Assembly: GCF_001577755.1 (NCBI RefSeq)
Contig: NZ_CP010776.1
Coordinates: 3,286,001-3,350,000, forward strand
Reading direction: 5' to 3'
Length of the DNA: 64,000 nucleotides
Source of the DNA: Rufibacter sp. DG15C
Lineage (GTDB): Bacteria; Bacteroidota; Bacteroidia; Cytophagales; Hymenobacteraceae
A program made the position numbers and the translations under genes. Below are positions 45,136-54,349 of this stretch, piece by piece. Numbering within the stretch: the first letter of the stretch is position 1; each line of letters opens with the position of its first letter. The notes below the pieces were generated by a model. It was given only the letters and a program-made list of their open reading frames with translations. It had not been told where the DNA came from and ran no database searches.

Positions 45136-45963
45136 TTAGAAGCTAGGTGAGCCTAGGCAATGCGCTACATCCGGAAAGGTGAAAGTGTACTTCAACTCTT
45201 GTTGGATGAGCGAGCTGTCAATTATCTTGAACTTGGTCAACTCCTCCTGTAGAAAAGTAGGCGGAGTCAAGCCTAAGGTTAGAGCCGCTGTGGTATAAAA
45301 CTCTTGTCTGGTGGGATGGGAAGGGGCGCAGGCGTTAAAGGTGAATCCCCATTTCTCTTGCCGCAGGATCTCAGTTAAAAGCCCTGTGCAATCTTGCAAA
45401 TGAATCATGTTCACTGGCCCCATCGGCTGAGGTAGGTTCTCCCGACCGGCCAAAAATTTACCCGGAGGCCTGGAGCCGCCCATCAATCCCCCGAACCGCA
45501 CGATGGTCGCCTGTTGAGGCTTTGCCTGCTGTACCCAATATTCGCACCTCAATAACAATGCGTCTGCCTCTGCACTGGCAATAGCATCCTGTTCTGTGAC
45601 CGTTCGGTTTAGTTCTGGGTAGACAGATGTAGAAGAGACAAATAGAACTTTAGTGTCAGGGTTCGGGATGGCAGCTAATAGCTCCTTGACGGTTTTTTCA
45701 TAGTCATTCGCTTCTGAGGCGGCACGTTTAGGCGGAAGGTTTAAAACAATCACATCTGCGTTCAACAGTAGGTCCAAATCCGTTTTTAGGTTATTTTCTG
45801 GAAAAGACACCAAAAATGGTTCTATGCCGGCTTGCTGCAGCAGCTCTAGTTTAGCTGGAGTGGTGGTTGAGCCTTTCACGTGGTGGCCTTCCTGCACCAA
45901 TGCCTTTGCCAGCGGCAATCCTAACCATCCGCAGCCTACTACGCTTATTGTTTTCTGAGCCAT
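45136..45963 (-). CDS. NAD(P)-dependent epimerase-like protein (YeeZ-type SDR)
   Basis: The 275-residue product has the NAD(P) motif VVGCGWLGLPLAKAL at 8-22 and SDR-type segments VLFVSSTSVYPE and IVRFGGLMGG. It resembles atypical SDRs of the YeeZ/YbjS kind, whose substrates are poorly known. The stretch at about residues 47-62 (EPFLVSFPENNLKTDL) is encoded by DNA that matches the intergenic palindrome nearly end to end (45776-45823), in frame and without breaking the fold order. The gene is followed by the flavoprotein gene on the same strand. Confidence 0.82.
   Translation of the reverse strand: MAQKTISVVGCGWLGLPLAKALVQEGHHVKGSTTTPAKLELLQQAGIEPFLVSFPENNLKTDLDLLLNADVIVLNLPPKRAASEANDYEKTVKELLAAIPNPDTKVLFVSSTSVYPELNRTVTEQDAIASAEADALLLRCEYWVQQAKPQQATIVRFGGLMGGSRPPGKFLAGRENLPQPMGPVNMIHLQDCTGLLTEILRQEKWGFTFNACAPSHPTRQEFYTTAALTLGLTPPTFLQEELTKFKIIDSSLIQQELKYTFTFPDVAHCLGSPSF
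45776..45823. repeat. Palindrome copy 19, inside a coding sequence
   Basis: AATCCGTTTTTAGGTTATTTTC and TGGAAAAGACACCAAAAATGGTT match the family core, centre and outer bases. This is the only copy inside a gene; it is read as EPFLVSFPENNLKTDL on the minus strand. Confidence 0.7.
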
Positions 45964-46030
45964 AGCGCAAAGAACGGGGGCAATTGGGTAGATCGCAACA
46001 AAAAGCAGCGGTTCCTGTTCCTTAGCAGAT

Positions 46031-47518
46031 ATGAAGAAGGTACAAGTGGCCGTAGTGGGATCGGGATTTGGCGCGTTGACGGCAGCGGCGCTTCTGGCAA
46101 AGGCTGGATTGCAGGTGACGGTGTTGGAAATGAATAAATACCCCGGTGGATGCGCCTCTACCTATAAACGGAAAGGCTTTTGGTTTGAGACCGGCGCCAC
46201 TACTTTGGTAGGGCTGGATGAGCACATGCCCCTACGCTACATGTTTGATGCGACAGGCATCAAGGTACCTATGAATCGGTTGGAGGTGCCCATGCAAGTA
46301 CGATTAACAGATGGCACGTTTATTACGCGCTATCCTAACCTAGAGGATTGGATTCTGGAAGCAGAACGCGTATTTGGCAAATCTGGTCAGCGGGAGTTCT
46401 GGGAGGCCTGCTATGCCATCAGTCAAAAAGTCTGGCGCACCTCCCTGAGGCAGATCAGTTTTCCATTCAGTTCTTTTTCTGATCTAGCACCTGCCATCAA
46501 GAATTTTGAGTTCAGGCAACTGACGCTTATTCCCAAAGCCTTTCAATCCCTTTCAAGCTTAATAGCCAAACATGGCCTTACAGATAACAAGCGGTTTGTG
46601 CAGTTTGTAGACCAGCAATTGCTCATTACCGCCCAGAACCTGCACCAAGAGGTGAATGTATTGTTTGGAGCGACGGCCCTATGTTACACGCTGTACGGTA
46701 ATTATTACGTGCCTGGTGGGCTCAGGCAGTTGGCTCAGGCAGCTGTTAACTTTTTAGAGGCCAATGGCGGAGAAATATTGTATAAGCATAAGGTGATCTC
46801 CGTAATGACTACTAATAAGGGTGCGTATTTGCTCAACACGTCAAAGGGTGAAATACTCACTGACTTTGTGATAGGGGGTTTGCCTATGAATAACTTGCCG
46901 CATCTTTTTAAAGAGTCGGCTATCCGTAAAAAGCTCGGTAAATACATGCTTAACTCAGAGAAAGTAAATAGCGCCTTAACCTGGAGCATCGCCTTTGAAA
47001 GGACTGGACATGAGCCAGATACCTTACATCACCAAGTCCATGTGCCCGGCGGCGTTCCTTATGTAGGTAGTGACAGTGTGTTTATTAGCCTAAGCCACCC
47101 AGAGGATGAACTTAGAGCGCCAGCAGGCGTCTGTCTAGCAGCAGTCAGCACGCACGTAATGCATCCTGCCGCCCATTACATAGACCAGAAAAAGGAACTA
47201 GAGCAGTGGGTGATCCAGTTTTTGGCAGCCCAAGGATTTTTAGAAAAGGATAAAGTGCTGTATGTACAAGCGGCAACGCCTGGTGCTTGGATAAAATGGA
47301 CGGGAAGGGAATGGGGGCAGGTGGGAGGCTACCCGCAATACATGGCAATAAAACCTTGGCGAATGAAAGACGCGCGGCTTGACGGTAAAAAAGCCTATGT
47401 CTGTGGTGATACGGTGTATCCCGGGCAGGGAATTCCTGGAGTGTGTTTAGGGGGCATTAGTGCAGCGCATAAATTGCTGAGAGACCATTTCCCTAGTTAC
47501 CTCCAGAAATTACGCTAG
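46031..47518 (+). CDS. Phytoene desaturase / carotenoid isomerase-like FAD oxidoreductase
   Basis: The 495-residue product has the CrtI-type FAD motif VAVVGSGFGALTAAALLAKAG at 6-26 followed by YPGGCASTYKRKGFWFETGATTL, and the C-terminal AYVCGDTVYPGQGIPGVCLGG. It is nearest in pattern to the CrtI/CrtO/CrtH amine-oxidase-like group, so desaturation or isomerisation of a carotenoid or retinoid-like lipid is likely. No other carotenoid gene (crtB, crtZ) is next to it, so the exact substrate is open. Its 3' end overlaps the convergent histidine kinase gene by 9 nt. Confidence 0.85.
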   Translation: MKKVQVAVVGSGFGALTAAALLAKAGLQVTVLEMNKYPGGCASTYKRKGFWFETGATTLVGLDEHMPLRYMFDATGIKVPMNRLEVPMQVRLTDGTFITRYPNLEDWILEAERVFGKSGQREFWEACYAISQKVWRTSLRQISFPFSSFSDLAPAIKNFEFRQLTLIPKAFQSLSSLIAKHGLTDNKRFVQFVDQQLLITAQNLHQEVNVLFGATALCYTLYGNYYVPGGLRQLAQAAVNFLEANGGEILYKHKVISVMTTNKGAYLLNTSKGEILTDFVIGGLPMNNLPHLFKESAIRKKLGKYMLNSEKVNSALTWSIAFERTGHEPDTLHHQVHVPGGVPYVGSDSVFISLSHPEDELRAPAGVCLAAVSTHVMHPAAHYIDQKKELEQWVIQFLAAQGFLEKDKVLYVQAATPGAWIKWTGREWGQVGGYPQYMAIKPWRMKDARLDGKKAYVCGDTVYPGQGIPGVCLGGISAAHKLLRDHFPSYLQKLR

Positions 47519-49525
47519 CTCTAATTCTCTGGAAGGGCTAAGCGGTTTAGAATCTGGAACTGTTTTACAGGCAGGTATGGTGAAATGGAACTGGCTTCCT
47601 TGCCCTACTTCGCTTTCCACCCAGATGGTGCCGCCGTTTTTTTCAATGAACTCTTTGCAGAGCATCAACCCCAGGCCGTTGCCTTTTTCATTGGCGGTCC
47701 CAACTTCTTTGTAATGATTCGGCCCAAAGAGCTTTAGCTGATTCTCCGTGCTAATCCCTTTGCCTGAGTCTTTCACCGTTATCTGCAAAAAAGCTTCAGC
47801 AGTCACTACAGCAGAAATCTCTACCATATCATTTTCCTTGCAGAACTTAATGGCATTCGAAATCAAATTCCGGAAGACCAGTTTCAAGGTTTCAGGGTCT
47901 GCCAGAGCCATCACGTTACTTTGAAGGTGGTTCTCTAATTTGATGCCTTTTTTCTGGGCCTGCGGAGACAGTAATTTAATATTTTGGTCTACCAGCTGTT
48001 GAACCTGCACTGGTTTGGTGTCTAATTGCATTCCTTTCATCTGGATTTTAGCCCACATCAAGAGATTGTCCAACAGGCCCAATGTGTTTTGTTGTTGAAC
48101 ATTCAAGTCATGCATGAATTTGGCCATCTTCTCTGGCGGCAGATTGCCCATGGAGATAATCTGTAGCAATGATTGCAGTGAAATCAAAGGACCTCTCAAG
48201 TCATGGGCTACAATGGAGAAGAGTCGATCCTTCACCTGATTAATACTCTCCAGCTGCTCTTTCTGATTCTGTAACAATTCTGCCTGTGCTACCAAGGCGT
48301 CGGCTTGCTCTTGAATGCTCTCATTCTTCTCCAGGATCAACTGGTTGTAGGTAGATAGCTGCTGATTCACTTTCTGCACCCTGTTGCGTCCTCTTAAAAA
48401 GACCACTGCCAGCGCGCCAATCATAAACAAGAGGATGCCAACCGTGTATTGCTCTTTCGTCTTCTGAGCCAACTTCTCTGAGTGCAGTTCATGCTCTGCG
48501 GTTAGGCGCTTTATCTCAAGCGCACTCTTGTCTGTCTCGTACTTGGCATTTACCTCAGCTAAAGCCTGTTCCTGGGTTTGGGACCGTAAGGAGTCTTGGG
48601 TGATGGTATACAGGGTTAAGTATTCATGCGCCTTTTGATACTCTCTTTGGGCTGTGTAAATCTCGTTTAATTGCTGCGCGCTTTCTTTAACTCCCTCTGG
48701 GGAGGGGATGGCCTTGGCAATGGACAATCCTTGTAAAGCATAGGCCAGGGCTTCGTTTAATTTACCTTGGGCCACATGCAGCTTGGCCAGGGACCGCACC
48801 ACGTACATTTCATTTACCTTGTTTTCGGTTTGGATGCTGTAGGCCAAGGCTTTGTTTAAATGAAACAAGGCTTTGCTGTTTTGTTTAAGGCTTAGGTAGA
48901 CGTTGCCAATGTTAAAATGGTCAATGGCCAGCTCGTAAGGATCTAAGGCGCTTTGGTTGATGGCATTGGCCTGAAAATAGTAGTCTAAGGCTTTTTGGTA
49001 ATTTTTCTCCAGCTCATACACCGTCCCAATATTGCTTAGAGAGGTGCTGGTTAGTTTGTGCTTTTTCTGCTGATTGCCAATGAGTAAGGCTTTCTGGAAA
49101 TAGCCCCGGGCCACGGCGTATTGCTTTTGGTCTCTAGACAGGTTACCTAAGTTGTTATAGCTGCTACCCAACCCGATGGTATCCTTCAGGTTTTCGCGGA
49201 GTTTTAAGGATTTCTTGGCAAACTCAGTGGCTTTGGGAAGGTTGTTTAACCAATAATACGCCACGCTGGTGTTGTTATAAGCCGTGGCCAACAGCTTTTG
49301 GAAGCCTTGGTCTTTACAGAAAGCCGCTGCCTTAAGGCCATACGCCACCGATAGGGATGGATCAATCTCCCAGTAGCGTTGTGTAATGACGTTTAGAAGT
49401 TCAGCTTTCTCTTGGGGGGCAGAGACGTTCTTCAAATCCTGAAGCAATTGCTGGGTATTTCTCCCATTTGCCAGGCCAGCAGTAGTGTACAAAAAGAGCA
49501 CCACCACTAAAAGAATGTTTCTCAT
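47510..49525 (-). CDS. TPR-containing sensor histidine kinase
   Basis: The 671-residue product has a signal peptide (about 1-19), some seven TPR-like repeats (about 25-330, with pairs such as AVARGYFQKALLIG and ALDYYFQANAINQ), a coiled coil, one membrane helix near 365 (GILLFMIGALAVVF), a second coiled coil, then HisKA with the phospho-acceptor near 438 (FSIVAHDLRGPL) and an HATPase_c domain (FRNLISNAIKF, VKDSGKGIS, NGLGLMLCKEF). The TPR part should be periplasmic. No response regulator is adjacent, so its partner is unknown. Confidence 0.92.
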   Translation of the reverse strand: MRNILLVVVLFLYTTAGLANGRNTQQLLQDLKNVSAPQEKAELLNVITQRYWEIDPSLSVAYGLKAAAFCKDQGFQKLLATAYNNTSVAYYWLNNLPKATEFAKKSLKLRENLKDTIGLGSSYNNLGNLSRDQKQYAVARGYFQKALLIGNQQKKHKLTSTSLSNIGTVYELEKNYQKALDYYFQANAINQSALDPYELAIDHFNIGNVYLSLKQNSKALFHLNKALAYSIQTENKVNEMYVVRSLAKLHVAQGKLNEALAYALQGLSIAKAIPSPEGVKESAQQLNEIYTAQREYQKAHEYLTLYTITQDSLRSQTQEQALAEVNAKYETDKSALEIKRLTAEHELHSEKLAQKTKEQYTVGILLFMIGALAVVFLRGRNRVQKVNQQLSTYNQLILEKNESIQEQADALVAQAELLQNQKEQLESINQVKDRLFSIVAHDLRGPLISLQSLLQIISMGNLPPEKMAKFMHDLNVQQQNTLGLLDNLLMWAKIQMKGMQLDTKPVQVQQLVDQNIKLLSPQAQKKGIKLENHLQSNVMALADPETLKLVFRNLISNAIKFCKENDMVEISAVVTAEAFLQITVKDSGKGISTENQLKLFGPNHYKEVGTANEKGNGLGLMLCKEFIEKNGGTIWVESEVGQGSQFHFTIPACKTVPDSKPLSPSRELELA

Positions 49526-49809
49526 AGGTAGTAATAAACACTGGTAAAGTTAGGAGATAATTTCAATTTTCAATAGTATGCAAGCTGATTACTTGCCGTA
49601 TTATTAGATTAATTTAGTAGGATTTTTCTAGGGATAAAAATTTCTTGTAAGAATTCTAAAATACTTGAGTTACAAGGGGTATCTACAGATTGTAACCTAT
49701 GACGGTCCACAAATCCGGGTTTATCTAGGAAAGGCTTGCCAAGAATTTACCGTGATTCAGTAAGAGCAGTCCCATTGACATTAAATTGTACTTACAAAAC
49801 CATAATACT

Positions 49810-50703
49810 ATGAGCCAATATACAGAACCCATGTTGCGCGATGGCGCCTTGCTTGGTAAAACCATCATTGTCACCGGTGGCGGCACGGGCTTGGGTAGGT
49901 CCATGGGCACCTATTTTCTTAAGCTGGGCGCCAATTTGGTGATTACTAGTCGTAAGTTAGAGGTCCTGGAGAAAACTGCAGCAGAAATGATGGAAGAGAC
50001 TGGCGGCCAGGTGCTGGCCGTTGCCTGTGACGTCCGGAAGCCGCTAGAGGTAGAAGCCATGCTCAAAGCCACCTTGGATAGATTTGGGTCTGTGCACGGG
50101 TTGTTAAACAACGCTGCCGGTAATTTCATAAGCCCTACAGAGCGCTTAAGTCCTAAAGCGTTTGACGTGATTGTGGACATCGTCTTGAAAGGTAGTTATA
50201 ATTGCACGCTTACCTTAGGCAAGCATTGGATTGCTCAAAAGCAAGCGGGTACTATCTTGAACATTGTTACCACCTACGCCTGGACGGGTTCTGGCTACGT
50301 AGTGCCCTCTGCTACGGCCAAGGCTGGGGTATTGGCTATGACGCGTTCCTTGGCCTCTGAGTGGGCTAAATACGGCATCAGGTCCAATGCCATAGCGCCC
50401 GGTCCCTTCCCCACAGAAGGTGCCTGGAGCCGACTGTTCCCAGAAGCCCTCGCAGAAAAATTAGACCCTCTGAAGCGCATTCCTTTAAAACGCTACGGCG
50501 AGCATCAGGAACTGGCCAACTTGGCGGCTTACCTCATGTCAGATTTTTCGGCGTACGTGAACGGTGAGGTGATTACCATTGACGGCGGAGAGTGGCTATA
50601 CGGCGGCGGTGAGTTCAACAACTTAGACCAGGTACCCCAAGAGATGTGGGACGTAGTAGAGCAAATGGTGCGCGGTAAAAAGCCGTCAGACAGCAAAGAG
50701 TAA
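49810..50703 (+). CDS. 2,4-dienoyl-CoA reductase-type SDR
   Basis: The 297-residue product has the NADPH motif VTGGGTGLGRSMG at 21-33, NNAAGNFISPTERLS, and VVPSATAKAGVLAMTRSLA. The usual SDR tyrosine of Y-x3-K is replaced by serine in PSATAK, just as in mitochondrial and peroxisomal 2,4-dienoyl-CoA reductases, which also share the following GPGPFPTEGAWSRL-like pattern (here IAPGPFPTEGAWSRL). It should reduce dienoyl-CoA in the breakdown of unsaturated fatty acids. An upstream TTG at 49786 is possible, but the ATG at 49810 fits better. A gene for an SRPBCC protein follows 4 nt later. Confidence 0.87.
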   Translation: MSQYTEPMLRDGALLGKTIIVTGGGTGLGRSMGTYFLKLGANLVITSRKLEVLEKTAAEMMEETGGQVLAVACDVRKPLEVEAMLKATLDRFGSVHGLLNNAAGNFISPTERLSPKAFDVIVDIVLKGSYNCTLTLGKHWIAQKQAGTILNIVTTYAWTGSGYVVPSATAKAGVLAMTRSLASEWAKYGIRSNAIAPGPFPTEGAWSRLFPEALAEKLDPLKRIPLKRYGEHQELANLAAYLMSDFSAYVNGEVITIDGGEWLYGGGEFNNLDQVPQEMWDVVEQMVRGKKPSDSKE

Positions 50704-50707
50704 ACCT

Positions 50708-51157
50708 ATGCCTACGCTGGAAGATTCCATTCTCATACAGGCGCCGCCAGAAGAGCTGTTTTGGTTGTCTCAAGATTATACCAAACGCCTGGACTGGGAC
50801 AAATACCTGCGCGCAGCCTATTTAAAGCATGGCATCCATAAAGCGGGCAAAGGAGTAGAGGCATATTGTGAAAGCCAGAAAGGGATAGGCATGACCGTGC
50901 GCTATGTGAGTTTTAACCCGCCGCAGCAGGTGGCCATGGAAATGACAAAAGGCCCCTGGGTTTTTAAAAAGTTTTCAGGCAGCTGGCGGTTTAAAGAAGT
51001 AGCCAACGGACAGACACGCGTGTTCTTTCGGTATAACTTTCAGGCCAAAGCCGGTGCAATTGGCCACCTACTGATGAATCCATTCTTGAAGTGGCTCTTA
51101 ATGACTGATATAAAAAACCGACTTAGATATTTTAAGGAAGCCGCAGAACAGCAATAA
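50708..51157 (+). CDS. SRPBCC family protein
   Basis: The 149-residue product follows the polyketide-cyclase/START-like pattern: DSILIQAPPEELFWLSQDY at the start, a central MEMTKGPWVFKKFSGSWRFKE strand pair and a C-terminal helix (MTDIKNRLRYFKEAAEQ). The spacing of 4 nt from the dienoyl-CoA reductase gene marks a shared transcript. A lipid or acyl ligand is plausible from this context, but not shown. It ends in a bidirectional terminator. Confidence 0.8.
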   Translation: MPTLEDSILIQAPPEELFWLSQDYTKRLDWDKYLRAAYLKHGIHKAGKGVEAYCESQKGIGMTVRYVSFNPPQQVAMEMTKGPWVFKKFSGSWRFKEVANGQTRVFFRYNFQAKAGAIGHLLMNPFLKWLLMTDIKNRLRYFKEAAEQQ

Positions 51158-51191
51158 AAAAAATAGCCCAGATCGTTTCTGGGCTATTTTT
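51158..51191. terminator. Bidirectional terminator
   Basis: AAAAATAGCCCAGA and TCTGGGCTATTTTT pair around a short TCGTT-type loop; A and T runs lie on both sides. It separates the SRPBCC gene from the convergent S46 peptidase gene. Confidence 0.92.
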
Positions 51192-51216
51192 ATGAAAAGA
51201 GGTCAAAAACGAAGTT
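51192..51216. repeat. Intergenic palindrome, copy 20 (right half only)
   Basis: ATGAAAAGAGGTCAAAAACGAA matches the right arm of the family; the left arm has been replaced by the terminator hairpin. The S46 peptidase stop codon (51215-51217) sits at its edge. Confidence 0.6.
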
Positions 51217-53500
51217 AATCGTCTATTTTAACTTTTTTCTTCGTCTTAAAGATGTTGTCTTTATGCTTAATCTCTACGGACTCTTTTTTAACCACAGGGT
51301 CTGGCTGTGAAGAAGGGTAGATGACATTCATCTCTTGCACCAGGTGGCCGGCGCCGGCAAACTTGTCTATCAAGAACAACAGGTAATGCACGTCTAAGGA
51401 GATATTGCGCACCCGCTCGGGGTCATACATGATGTCAGACATGGTGCCTTCCCAGTTGCGGTCAAAGTTGAGTCCCACCAATTCGCCTTTGGCATTGATG
51501 ACTGGTGACCCCGAGTTACCCCCCGTGGTATGGTTGGAGGCCAAGAAGGCCACAGGCATCTTGCCATTGATGGCATATGGGCCATAGTCTTTCTTAAGAT
51601 GCAGCTCTCTTAGTTTGTCAGGAATCCGGTAATCAGGAATTTCAGTCATCCCAGATTTTTCTATTAGGCCTTCCAGGGTGGTGTAGTACTCATAGGTCAC
51701 ATCTTCAGAAGGCTTATATCCTTCTACCTTACCGTAAGAAACCCGTAGGGTGGAATTAGCATCTGGGTAGAACTTCTTATCCTTTTGCATCTCACGTAAC
51801 CCTTGCAAGTACAGGCGGTTAAGCAGCGTGTTTTGCTCCGTTAGCTGGTTGTAGACCGGCAGAATCTCTTCTTGGTACACATTGTTGAAGCTCTGCAAGA
51901 GGGTAACGGCTGGGTCTGCCAATAGCTTGGCCTTAATGGCGTTGGGCGAAAGCTTTAACAGCGCGGTTACTTTTTCTAGAGAAGCCAAGTTAGACGGTCC
52001 GTAAACTTTGTCAGCATAAGAGGCCCAGGTGAATTTTTTGGCTTCCATGGCTTTTTTCAAGGCCTCTGGCTGGTATTTGTAGGCGATGTCAATGGCGTAC
52101 ATCTCTAGCAAAGACGCAAACACCTTTTTATCAGTGGCCTGGTTGTAGTTCTTAAAATAAGCAGGGGCCGCGTCTAGCAGGCCTTTAATCTGAGTCTGGA
52201 TGTCAGCTTTCTGTTGCTCTGTCTGGTACCCTTTCTGGATGAGTTCTGCCAGGTCCAAAAAGCTTTGGGCATAGCTTAACAACTCTACCCCCAGTGCAGC
52301 CTCTTGGTAATAATCCCTGGTGAGGCTGATGTCATTGGCCAGGATGGTGTAGTTCTGCTCAAAGTGGGGCAGCACGTGTCCGTACATGCTCTTACGACCC
52401 GTTTCCTGGCTCACCCAATGCGCAAACTGTTTCTCCAGGTCTTGTTTCTTAGCGATGGCATCCAATTTTTTTAAGCCGCGCATCTCACCAATCCATCTTT
52501 TATGCGAATTACTCACGCTGGCATACTTTGCCGCGTATTGGATTCTCACTTTAGGATCTGCCAACATGTCCTGCTCCAGCAAGTGCAGGCGCATGGTTCT
52601 GATCTTCACCTTGGCGGGGTCAGAGATTTCGGCGATCTCACTTACGCCCTGTGACGGTAAATACTCCGTGGTACGCGCCGGGAAACCGAATACCATGGTA
52701 AAATCGCCTTCCTTGATGCCAGCAAGCGAGATTGGCAAATGGTGCTTGGGGGTGTAGGGCTTGTTGTTGGTAGAGTAATCTGCGGGCTTGTTGTCTGGCC
52801 CGGCATAAATCCTGAAGATAGAGAAGTCGCCGGTGTGGCGGGGCCACATCCAATTATCTGTGTCACCGCCAAACTTGCCAATGCTCTCTGGTGGCGCGCC
52901 TACCAACCGTATGTCCCTGAAGGTCTCGGTGATGTACATGTAGTACTCAGTGCCATAGAAGAACGGCCGAATGATGGCGCCATAGTGCGTGCCGTTGGTG
53001 GCGCCGTACTGTACCTTTTTGATGTTGGTGGTGATGCGGTGCTCACGTTCTGCCTCTGTTAAATTAGAAGGGATGTCACCAAGTATTTGTTTGGTCACGT
53101 CTTCCATGCGCACAATGAACGTAGCCGTAAGCCCGGGATTCGGCTTTTCCTGCTCTTTGCTCATGGCCCAGAACCCTTTGGTGAGGTAATCATTCTCTAC
53201 AGAACTGTGCGACTGAATCTGGCCGTACCCGCAGTGGTGGTTGGTGAGCAGTAAACCTTGGTTAGAGATAATCTCGCCGGTACAGCCACTGCCAAACTGC
53301 ACAATGGCGTCCTTTAAGCTTGACTTATTGATAGAATAAATATCCTCGGCAGAGAGACGCATGCCCTTCTTTTGCATGTCGGTCTCATTCAATTGCTTTA
53401 GGAGCATGGGCAGCCACATTCCCTCGTCTGGTCTAGCCCAGGCGCTAAGAGAACACAGTGCCAGCAGCAGCACCAAGAACAGTTGTTTAGGGTTAAGCAT
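51215..53500 (-). CDS. S46 family dipeptidyl-peptidase (DPP11-like)
   Basis: The product (761 residues from the ATG used) has a signal peptide and the bipartite S46 fold. The catalytic histidine is in LLTNHHCGYG, and the nucleophile in GGNSGSPVINAKGELVG. The stretch LVGLNFDRNWEG carries arginine where DPP11 enzymes have it (Arg673 in Porphyromonas), while DPP7 has glycine; this suggests preference for Asp/Glu at P1. The mature enzyme should act in the periplasm on oligopeptides. An earlier frame start at 53524 is unlikely, since the signal peptide begins at MLNPKQLF. The C-terminus is lysine-rich (KTKKKVKIDD). Confidence 0.88.
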   Translation of the reverse strand: MLNPKQLFLVLLLALCSLSAWARPDEGMWLPMLLKQLNETDMQKKGMRLSAEDIYSINKSSLKDAIVQFGSGCTGEIISNQGLLLTNHHCGYGQIQSHSSVENDYLTKGFWAMSKEQEKPNPGLTATFIVRMEDVTKQILGDIPSNLTEAEREHRITTNIKKVQYGATNGTHYGAIIRPFFYGTEYYMYITETFRDIRLVGAPPESIGKFGGDTDNWMWPRHTGDFSIFRIYAGPDNKPADYSTNNKPYTPKHHLPISLAGIKEGDFTMVFGFPARTTEYLPSQGVSEIAEISDPAKVKIRTMRLHLLEQDMLADPKVRIQYAAKYASVSNSHKRWIGEMRGLKKLDAIAKKQDLEKQFAHWVSQETGRKSMYGHVLPHFEQNYTILANDISLTRDYYQEAALGVELLSYAQSFLDLAELIQKGYQTEQQKADIQTQIKGLLDAAPAYFKNYNQATDKKVFASLLEMYAIDIAYKYQPEALKKAMEAKKFTWASYADKVYGPSNLASLEKVTALLKLSPNAIKAKLLADPAVTLLQSFNNVYQEEILPVYNQLTEQNTLLNRLYLQGLREMQKDKKFYPDANSTLRVSYGKVEGYKPSEDVTYEYYTTLEGLIEKSGMTEIPDYRIPDKLRELHLKKDYGPYAINGKMPVAFLASNHTTGGNSGSPVINAKGELVGLNFDRNWEGTMSDIMYDPERVRNISLDVHYLLFLIDKFAGAGHLVQEMNVIYPSSQPDPVVKKESVEIKHKDNIFKTKKKVKIDD

Positions 53501-53521
53501 TATGAGATTTTTTGTCTGCCC

Positions 53522-53529
53522 CAAAGGTA
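53522..53529 (-). promoter_or_regulatory. Candidate -7 box for the S46 peptidase gene
   Basis: On the minus strand TACCTTTG follows TTATTTTG and matches TAnnTTTG exactly. It lies 22 nt before the chosen ATG, which supports the start at 53500 over the longer frame. Confidence 0.6.
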
Positions 53530-53614
53530 CAAAATAAGAGGCGTTAGCGGGTAGAATTTAAAGGGATTTAGCACACAAACGTCTTTGAAAGGCGCGTGGT
53601 ATAATGCTGTAAAC

Positions 53615-53670
53615 AAACAAAGCCGTTTTTGGCCTGATTCTGTGAAACCAGGCCAAAAACGGCTTTGTTT
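53615..53670. repeat. Intergenic palindrome, copy 21 (22-bp perfect arms)
   Basis: The arms 53615-53636 and 53649-53670 are perfect complements around a 12-nt loop. The outer arm AAACAAAG/CTTTGTTT is unique to this copy. Confidence 0.96.
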
Positions 53671-53711
53671 ACCTGCCTATCTAAAGATTAGGCTGAGGAA
53701 GAATGACTTGC

Positions 53712-54149
53712 TTAAGAATGACCAATGGCAACGGAGCCTTCTTCCCAGGTCTGGAATTTCTGCAACTCTTCCTGGAACGCCGAGATAAACCACGCCATCA
53801 AGCTCAGGTCATCAGCGAAGCCTAGAATGGGAATGAAGTCTGGGATGATGTCCAGGGGGGTTACCACGTACAACAACACCGCCACGCCCAATAACAGGGA
53901 CTTGGTGTTGATGTCATGGTAGGTACCATGGGTGTAGGCTTTGACCAGGCGCATGAAGCGCATCATAATGTCTTTGATTTGCTCAAAGCCACTTTCATTA
54001 GATTTGGCAGAGGTCAGTTTCTCATAGGCAGTGGTGAGCAGGATGCCAATTTTAACCGGCTTGCCCATCAAGCCACCGGCTTTGCCCATGAGGAACTTGA
54101 AGAAAACGTTCTTGGATAGTGTAAATCCTTTATCGGCTAGAGTACTCAT
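53712..54149 (-). CDS. YkvA family protein (DUF1232)
   Basis: The 145-residue product has the DUF1232 core LLGVAVLLYVVTPLDIIPDFIPILGFADDLSLM, a hydrophobic segment with the typical PLDLIPD-like bend. It is probably membrane-bound; function is unknown. The frame is open to a TTG at 54179, but the ATG at 54149 (MSTLADKGFT) is the better start. Confidence 0.85.
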   Translation of the reverse strand: MSTLADKGFTLSKNVFFKFLMGKAGGLMGKPVKIGILLTTAYEKLTSAKSNESGFEQIKDIMMRFMRLVKAYTHGTYHDINTKSLLLGVAVLLYVVTPLDIIPDFIPILGFADDLSLMAWFISAFQEELQKFQTWEEGSVAIGHS

Positions 54150-54224
54150 ATGGAATTTCGTTTGAGGTTCAACGTTCAATTTGCGTGATATACGGCCAAC
54201 CCGATGCGTTGGATATGCAAGCCC

Positions 54225-54267
54225 TCCGTTTTTGGCCTGTTTTCTGGAAAGGAGGCCAAAAACGGCG
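54225..54267. repeat. Intergenic palindrome, copy 22
   Basis: TCCGTTTTTGGCCTGTTTTC and GGAAAGGAGGCCAAAAACGGC are near-consensus arms, between divergent genes. Confidence 0.92.
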
Positions 54268-54349
54268 CTTTGTCTTTTTCAAGGAAAGATGCTACATTTC
54301 TAAACCAAGTTGGGCCCGGGCCTTTATTGTACCTACTGCTATCCATTCT

